DNA from: Sclerotiophoma versabilis
Lineage: Eukaryota > Ascomycota > Dothideomycetes > Pleosporales > Didymellaceae
Assembly: GCA_012274445.1 (NCBI GenBank)
Contig: JAAROD010000015.1
Location: 1,860,001-1,924,000 of the forward strand
Reading direction: 5' to 3'
DNA length: 64,000 nt
Below, piece by piece: positions 58,491 through 64,000 of the stretch. The notes beneath the pieces were generated by a model. That model saw nothing but the letters and a program-made list of their open reading frames with translations, searched no databases and was not told the origin of the DNA. The first letter of the stretch is position 1, and every line of letters begins with the position of its first letter. Position numbers and translations under genes: made by a program.

Positions 58491-60733
58491 TGTCTTCTTC
58501 CATGGCAGTGATTGGGAGGCAGTTAGGGCTCAGTGATGCTGCTATTTGCTTGTAAGTAGACAAAGCACTACAATGTAGTTTATTGTAAGCTAAGTGCATG
58601 ATGTTTGCTGAAGTCCTCTGTGCTTTCTAGAAGGTCCAATTTTTGTTTTCTGGTAGTCTTCTATGTTCCTTGCAATATGAAAGATGTAGTTGGACTTTTA
58701 TGTCCGAAAGCCGGAGTTCGGATAATTAGTTCAGTCATGAGTGGTAGTTAAGCCTCGTGCTTGGATGCGCCGAGAGGTGCTTCGAAAATTGTGGAATATC
58801 TCAAAAGCAAGCTCACCTCGAAGCAACGAGTGTGGCCGCTAGTCGTGACGGCATTGAAGGGCTGTAGGGTAGCACACAGTACACGCGAGACACCAAAATC
58901 GTGGTACTGAGACGGCGAGCGACGCAAGGCATTGTGTAAAAGTAGCCTCCTCTGCAGCCAGACTGACACAGCAGCTGTCGATGGTAACAACGTGACCTGT
59001 GAGATTTTCGGCCCGTCTTGCATGTCTCACATTGCAAGCAAGGCAGGGTGGCAATGCGGTAGATACCGATGCCGCCTCATTGCCATGTTCCTCGGCTGGA
59101 ATTTTGTGCATGTTGGCATGTTGGATGGATGGCTTATCGAGACTGGCTTTGAGAGAGGGGGATTCTCTACCTTGTCCAATACCAAGAGCTGCGCGATACG
59201 AGAGATGCAACTACAGTTTGCAGGCACGACGTGGGCGCCTTCTCCGCCAGCATGTTAACTTACAACGACCGTTGAAGGCATGGCAGATGGTCGCGGACCG
59301 CCGGCGCAAAAGGCGCCAAAAATAGGCGTCAGAGTTTCGAAACAGAACTGGCTTCGTACGGCTAGAGCAGAGAGGATAAGCAGGTAAAAGTGCCAGTTGG
59401 GCGGTGGTGTGTTGCACGACCAGGCCTTCGCGTGGCTAATTAACGTTCAATGCGATGTGCCTCGTCCTGCAGCTGCGGCACGCACAAGCCTGCGCTGATA
59501 GGCGACGCTACGGAGGTACCGTGCTCACAACCCCAGCTTGCCGTCCGTCACGACGAACTGGTAAGCCGTGAGCTGACGGCGGGGGCAAACGTGGTCGAGC
59601 AGATGATTTCTAATAAGAGCGCGGACGGCATGATGCTCTTATGCCCTGGGCAGGCGGCAGTTGAGACAGCGGCTCGTGGACCGCAAGGACTCGAGGCTCT
59701 GTCCACGTCGACTGTCTTGGACTCGAGGTCGTGCTGAGCTGCGCACTACTGTCGACCACCAGAGCGGGGCGGCGCCTTCCCACAGGTTTCAGGGCACCTG
59801 CGGGTCACGATTGGCGGGATGCGCTGCTACCCGCTGAGCCTGTGAGCTTAACCAGCCTAGCGCAAATATGCTGCAATGCACAGTCCCTGCGCACTCCAAC
59901 CACTCACCTCTCGTAGCGGCCATGTCGCGTTTTGCAGGCGCGAAACAGCTCTCAGCAATTGGACGTTGGACGTCCATTGGCCTGGAATTCGAGCGCCCAC
60001 AGACTCGGCAGAGCTCTGTGCCCGAGGGGCACGAGGTGCGGACATGGCCTTCTTCTGCGCCTTCCCTCTGCTCTGCAAGACTTGACCGTCTCTGGGGCGC
60101 AAGAGAGCATACGTACGACCTTGACGACTGACGACAGCACTGCTCTGGACCGCCCTCCGCGACGGTGCTGACAGCAGGATCAGCAAGCGCGTCAGATATA
60201 ACGAGACCAACGTCTTCGCACAGCAGCCCGCTGGCCTGGACGCGCATCTCCTGGGCCTCGTTTATTGACTTCATCCGGGCGTCTATTTCTGGGCACCACT
60301 CTGCGTCCTCCTCTGCGCGCCATTGCAACCACCTCGTCTCCCCGCTCGACCTATCAGACGGCCACCTGCAGTCGTGCAGGCATCTTGCTTTTTATACGTT
60401 GTAAGTACCCGCCCACTATCCTTCCGAACTCTCTCCACCGACTGCTACCCGTGCTCCCCTCTGTCCAATCCACGAGTTCGCAGCCTTCGAAGCGCCCGCT
60501 ATCTAAAGTCAGCGCTTCGCCTGCTGCCTCTTCTTTCTTCTCTAGCAGGTCTCATTGTAATACCTTGTGCGTCTCTGCATTCTGTCTCTCTTACTGCACA
60601 CCACTGTGCTCTTGCGACTGGTCTAAGCTGGCCTGGATTATAGTCGTTATCCCTCCATACACATCTCTACTACTCTGTCTCGTCGCAACTCTCTCATGAG
60701 AGCTTCACCACTTGAACGCTGGGAAGTCTAAGG
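58491..60733. other. Long intergenic/leader region
   Basis: The first kilobase shows no convincing gene. From about 59.4 to 60.3 kb the sequence is GC-rich with overlapping open frames on both strands, the longest (59789-60328 -) without domains. From 60.36 kb to 60.73 kb it is pyrimidine-rich, as a 5' leader of the downstream gene, with a possible 5'-UTR intron listed separately. Confidence 0.4.
60401..60548 (+). other. Possible 5'-UTR intron of the four-TM gene
   Basis: A consensus donor GTAAGT at 60401 and a polypyrimidine tract ending TCTAGCAG at 60548 frame a 148-nt candidate intron. It lies 186 bp before the ATG at 60734. It is longer than the coding introns here, as is common for leader introns. 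Sequence evidence only. Confidence 0.3.
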
Positions 60734-62287
60734 ATGTCAACCAACAATAAGAAGGGTCTCACAGTTACGATTGAAAGACGAAACACAGACGACTCAACAT
60801 CGTCAGAAACCAAGACACCTCGCACAGCACGCTTCGCTGAAGCGACATCAGTCTACTCGCCCATCGACGCACCCAAATCTCCGTTCGCGTCGTATCCTAC
60901 CAACCACTACAAGCCTCAACCTCAAGTATCAGACGTTGGCTTTGGCTACGTCCAATCTGTCGAGATGGAGGAAACAGACAGGAAATACCTTCCTCCCCCA
61001 ACACCAAAGGGCCCCCTGAAGAGTGCTTTGAAGTCGCCTGGCGCGCCTCCACGGACACCTGGCAGGCCAAGCATGATTCTGAGCCCTACGTTCAGGGAAG
61101 AGCGTGACCTTGAGAAGCAAGAATCTTCTCTGGAGAAGGAACAGGCCAAAGATATTGTAGGCTCAAACAGCATAACCCTATTTAGTAGTAAAGCTAACGA
61201 CGAGCAGAAAGTCAAGGTCCGAGTAAGGATCGCCAAGATCTTCCTGCGCGGCATCAACTTCGCTTGCAGTCTCATTGTTCTCTCTATGCTCGCAACCGCA
61301 CTCACCATCTTCCACGCAACAAAGTCGCTTCCCAAGCGAAACAACCTCCCGCCATGGGCCGACAACACCAAGACCTGGCCTCAAATTCTCCTCTTGACCA
61401 TCGCTATCATCTCGCTCGTCATGTCTGTCACGGTCATTATTGCATATTGCAGAGGAGGACATAATCGAGCCGAGAAAGTAGCCGCCTACTACACCATCTT
61501 CGCCGTCGGTTTCTTCATCTTCAGCATCATCATGTGGGCTGTAGGTGCGGCGGTCTTCAACCAAAGCAAAGCGCAGAACAACAACAAAGACATGTGGGGC
61601 TGGTCTTGTGTCGACAACAAGAGGCGACACCTGTTCGAAGATGACATTGCTTACAGCCTTGTCTGTCGTCTACAAAACTGGGCACTCGTCTGTTGCATTA
61701 TCGAGGTTGTCATTGAGGTTCTCTGCATCATCATCTACGGAATCGTCTTCTATCGCTTCTGGTCCAAGAGGAAGCTCAGGAAGTCCATGGCCGTTCGCGA
61801 CAAGGCTCGATCCGATCTCTATCTTGCTCAGCTCCGCTCGCAGTCAGCCCCGAACACCCCAGGATTTGGTCCTCTTTCGCCCCGCTCAGGCGGCTGGCGC
61901 CCACCTCCGGGCCACCCGGATTACGTGGACCCTAACGCGATGGCTAACGACAGCGAAGATGGCAAAGTCCAGTATGCCCAGGTTCGTGAGATTGTCCAGC
62001 CTCAACCGTTCACCCTGCAAGCGCCACCAATCAAGGTTACTGGCGCTACGCCTAAGCTTAGTCAGGATGGCTTTGATGCGCCCGCACGAACACAGACCGT
62101 CTCACCGCCAATGCCTCCTGTATCTCCAGGATTCGAGAGACATAACGACCATGTGGCCGCCGCGCCGGGTGAGCAGCAGTACGCCGCTGTTCCCATTCCG
62201 GGGGCTTACACACCACTGGCATCACCATCCTACCCACCGCCACAGCAGCAACAAGGATTCGACTTCGGTCCCAACGTTGCTCGGTGA
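60734..62287 (+). CDS. Four-TM fungal protein of unknown function (MARVEL-like layout)
   Basis: This single-exon gene encodes 517 aa from the ATG at 60734 (MSTNNKKGLTVTIERRN). The first 165 residues are polar, Ser/Thr/Pro-rich and probably disordered. Four hydrophobic segments follow at about 175-197, 217-240, 250-275 and 312-340 (for example LLLTIAIISLVMSVTVIIAYC), with a short loop carrying WSCVDNKRR between the third and fourth. A positively charged FWSKRKLRKSM follows the last helix. The C-terminal 170 residues are Pro/Gln-rich. The four-helix core resembles MARVEL-type proteins and similar fungal plasma-membrane proteins, but no signature is decisive. Disordered flanks with many S/T-P sites suggest phosphoregulation. 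Confidence 0.82.
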   Translation: MSTNNKKGLTVTIERRNTDDSTSSETKTPRTARFAEATSVYSPIDAPKSPFASYPTNHYKPQPQVSDVGFGYVQSVEMEETDRKYLPPPTPKGPLKSALKSPGAPPRTPGRPSMILSPTFREERDLEKQESSLEKEQAKDIVGSNSITLFSSKANDEQKVKVRVRIAKIFLRGINFACSLIVLSMLATALTIFHATKSLPKRNNLPPWADNTKTWPQILLLTIAIISLVMSVTVIIAYCRGGHNRAEKVAAYYTIFAVGFFIFSIIMWAVGAAVFNQSKAQNNNKDMWGWSCVDNKRRHLFEDDIAYSLVCRLQNWALVCCIIEVVIEVLCIIIYGIVFYRFWSKRKLRKSMAVRDKARSDLYLAQLRSQSAPNTPGFGPLSPRSGGWRPPPGHPDYVDPNAMANDSEDGKVQYAQVREIVQPQPFTLQAPPIKVTGATPKLSQDGFDAPARTQTVSPPMPPVSPGFERHNDHVAAAPGEQQYAAVPIPGAYTPLASPSYPPPQQQQGFDFGPNVAR

Positions 62288-63200
62288 GCCACTACATGTG
62301 TAAATTTCCTAGCTAGAGCGACATAGCGCATAGCGCATATCGTTACATTTTTCTTCTTCAATCTGAGATCAGGGTCATTTTTGGGCATGGCTGGCGATCA
62401 CGGGTGCTTTGTACATTTTTCAGCGATATATGAGTTCAGCTTTAGCTGGGTCAGGGTATTTTCTTCTGTCGTCATTCCTTTTGTCATCTCCGCGAGATAC
62501 CTTTGCGTTTGAGTTTCGAGTTGTCTCTCGTTGAGATGAACAGAGTTGAGGTGCTACATACAGAATTTGCAGTAAGAGCAGACCGAATGTCTGCATACGT
62601 ACAGACGAATCAAAACTATTACAACCATCTAAACACCTACGACATTGTGAGGTCAATGCTACTGTACCGACGCCTCACGGCGTCTCGCCTACTCACAGTT
62701 CTTTCTGGGAATTGCCTCTCTAACCGCCCGGTGCTTCTTGTATCCACCGTGCCACCCACTCGGCGTTCTCGGCGGCACGGCTGAGTTGTGTAAGGTTTGG
62801 TGCCACGGCGCGTGGACCATGCGCCGTTGGGGAAGGCCCTGGTGGCTGGATGGAAAAGCAAGGGGCGTCGTGTGAGTAGGTCGCAGATTGGGTCAGGGTG
62901 GCTGGACTGTTAAGTCGTGGTGGCCGGCACAACGTCCGGGATTCTAGAAGGAGATTGTGGGTAATATGAGAAGACATCCGGGAAGGTGCTTAGCATCTTC
63001 AATATAGGAATCCTGTGAGTAAATGCGAGTCGAACATGCGAGCTGAGAATTTCATTCAGCTTTGTTGGTGAGAAGCTGTTCTGCAAGAGAGAGTGGGCAA
63101 TGTTAGTGGCGTGGCCATAGTCAGCTGAAGATCACCAAGATGCGAAACTGCGCATTCGTGTTTATTGCACCTCATCGTCTAGGTAGCCAACCACAAAAAG
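62288..63200. other. Intergenic region, no gene recognised
   Basis: These 913 bp hold only short overlapping ORFs on both strands (for example 62503-62784 + and 62720-62977 -), none with a domain or a convincing start. Confidence 0.4.
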
Positions 63201-63500
63201 TCATTCATCATAGTCAACCGAAGCAACTGGTGGTTTGAGAGTGGATAGCGCTACATGACAGAGCGTGTCTTTGTGATGATACACCGCCGTCGTACCTGTA
63301 GCAATGACAGCGACCAACCACTGTCCAATGCCACCTCCAAATTCTGGAATGTCCCAGAAGAACGCATATAAAAGCGAAATAATGAAGCTCAAGAACATAC
63401 CTACAGACCCCACCAACTCAAAGCGCTCTTGTTCGGTCTTCAATAACATGCACTCGCCAACCAAATCATACCCGCGATCTTGGCCCGGCGAGAATGCTGC
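63201..63500 (-). CDS. Probable 3' exon of a small integral membrane protein
   Basis: The minus-strand frame reads continuously from a region around 63500 (AAFSPGQDRGYDLVGECMLLK) through two hydrophobic segments, SVGMFLSFIISLLYAFFW and GIGQWLVAVIATGTTAVYHHK, to a stop at 63201. There is no ATG early in this frame, and a stop lies just upstream of the GQDRG part, so an upstream exon must supply the start. A plausible ATG-started frame (63779-63585, ending LENM at a GTGAGC donor) lies just upstream but its phase does not match the obvious acceptors. The family is not recognised. Confidence 0.5.
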   Translation of the reverse strand, partial: AAFSPGQDRGYDLVGECMLLKTEQERFELVGSVGMFLSFIISLLYAFFWDIPEFGGGIGQWLVAVIATGTTAVYHHKDTLCHVALSTLKPPVASVDYDE

Positions 63501-64000
63501 TATTCACCTTCTTCAACATACGTGCAAGGAATGTAGAATCCTTAGGAAGTGCGAGTCAAGACGGTCCATCGGTTGCACCTCAACTTATATCCGGCTCACC
63601 ATGTTTTCCAGGCCCAGACAAACATGGTACTCCACGGTCTCTTTGGTCTGATCCAGAAGTCTCGGGAGTTTGACACAGCCTTTGTGCAAGCTCGTATGAG
63701 GAAATAGGCTTTCGGTCTTCGTAACCACCATACAGTTCGTTGCGGCGTGGACACTGTGGATAATCGACGAGATAATCATGGAAGTGGAATCAGTTAAAAG
63801 CTGTGAAATGACGTTGGCTCAACATGCCACATAAGAACTAATGACATGAGATCAGTTGCTGGTCACAGAAAGTCAGAAGCTGATAGCTTAGACAATCTTG
63901 TCAGTTGTTGGGAGCTGCGCAGAGTTTTTTTTATGTCAGATGAGCCATGTCCAGTGTTGCAAAGCTTTGCCACTTTCACCTCACGTAGCCGTTCGTTCGG

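Noticed and set aside
59789..60328. 179-codon minus-strand frame
   Set aside because: Overlaps several other open frames in GC-rich sequence and has no recognisable motif.

Overview
The window looks like about 64 kb of nuclear chromosome from a filamentous ascomycete (Pezizomycotina), probably Dothideomycetes/Pleosporales. This is inferred from short GT..AG introns (mostly 46-68 nt), one gene per 2-3 kb, and the gene set: an expanded SRPK-type kinase, a mycosporine-type gene trio, and an EAF1/VID21 subunit with a Q-rich tail. Class-level placement is inference. I see no rRNA, transposon, CRISPR array or prokaryotic operon. Splice sites were chosen by eye so that GT..AG, reading phase and family alignment agree; every multi-exon total given below is a multiple of three.

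Layout. 1-4053 (+): 5'-truncated cation-chloride cotransporter. 4213-5781 (-): MAK11-like WD40 protein, divergent from EAF1 (6104-10694, +). 11128-12625 (-): secreted GH5 hydrolase. 13651-14103 (-): small one-TM protein, divergent from an ERD1-like EXS protein (14634-15996, +). 17262-18760 (-): SRPK-like kinase. 18.8-20.9 kb is gene-poor. 20901-22334 (-): acyl-CoA-dehydrogenase-fold (DszC-like) flavoenzyme. 22830-23827 (-): GPR1/FUN34/YaaH acetate transporter. 24522-24609 (-): odd tRNA-like element. 25509-27185 (-): sphingolipid C9-methyltransferase. 27534-28610 (-): CX5R tyrosine phosphatase.

29825-36118 holds the most interesting block: a sugar-phosphate cyclase of the DDGS/EEVS type (-), divergent from a COMT-like O-methyltransferase (+), followed by a membrane-anchored ATP-grasp enzyme (+). 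By analogy with the cyanobacterial MysA-MysB-MysC route this is a candidate mycosporine (UV-sunscreen) cluster. The cyclase/methyltransferase promoter carries a perfect 13-bp inverted repeat. Downstream lie UTP13 (36382-39122, -), an unknown multi-TM protein (39334-41312, +), a KIP2-like kinesin (43334-46197, +) behind a GC-rich leader, a GT23-like glycosyltransferase (48250-50139, +), an NAD-dependent epimerase (50348-51523, -), proteasome beta7 (51899-52787, -) head-to-head with an HCNGP/SAP30BP-like gene (53000-53809, +), enolase (54708-56128, +), a low-complexity unknown (56850-58490, +), a four-TM unknown (60734-62287, +) and a probable small membrane protein near the right edge (-).

Apart from the mycosporine trio the genes are mostly independent housekeeping units: ribosome biogenesis (MAK11, UTP13), chromatin (EAF1), proteasome, glycolysis, membrane lipids and glycosylation. 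Several share short divergent promoters.
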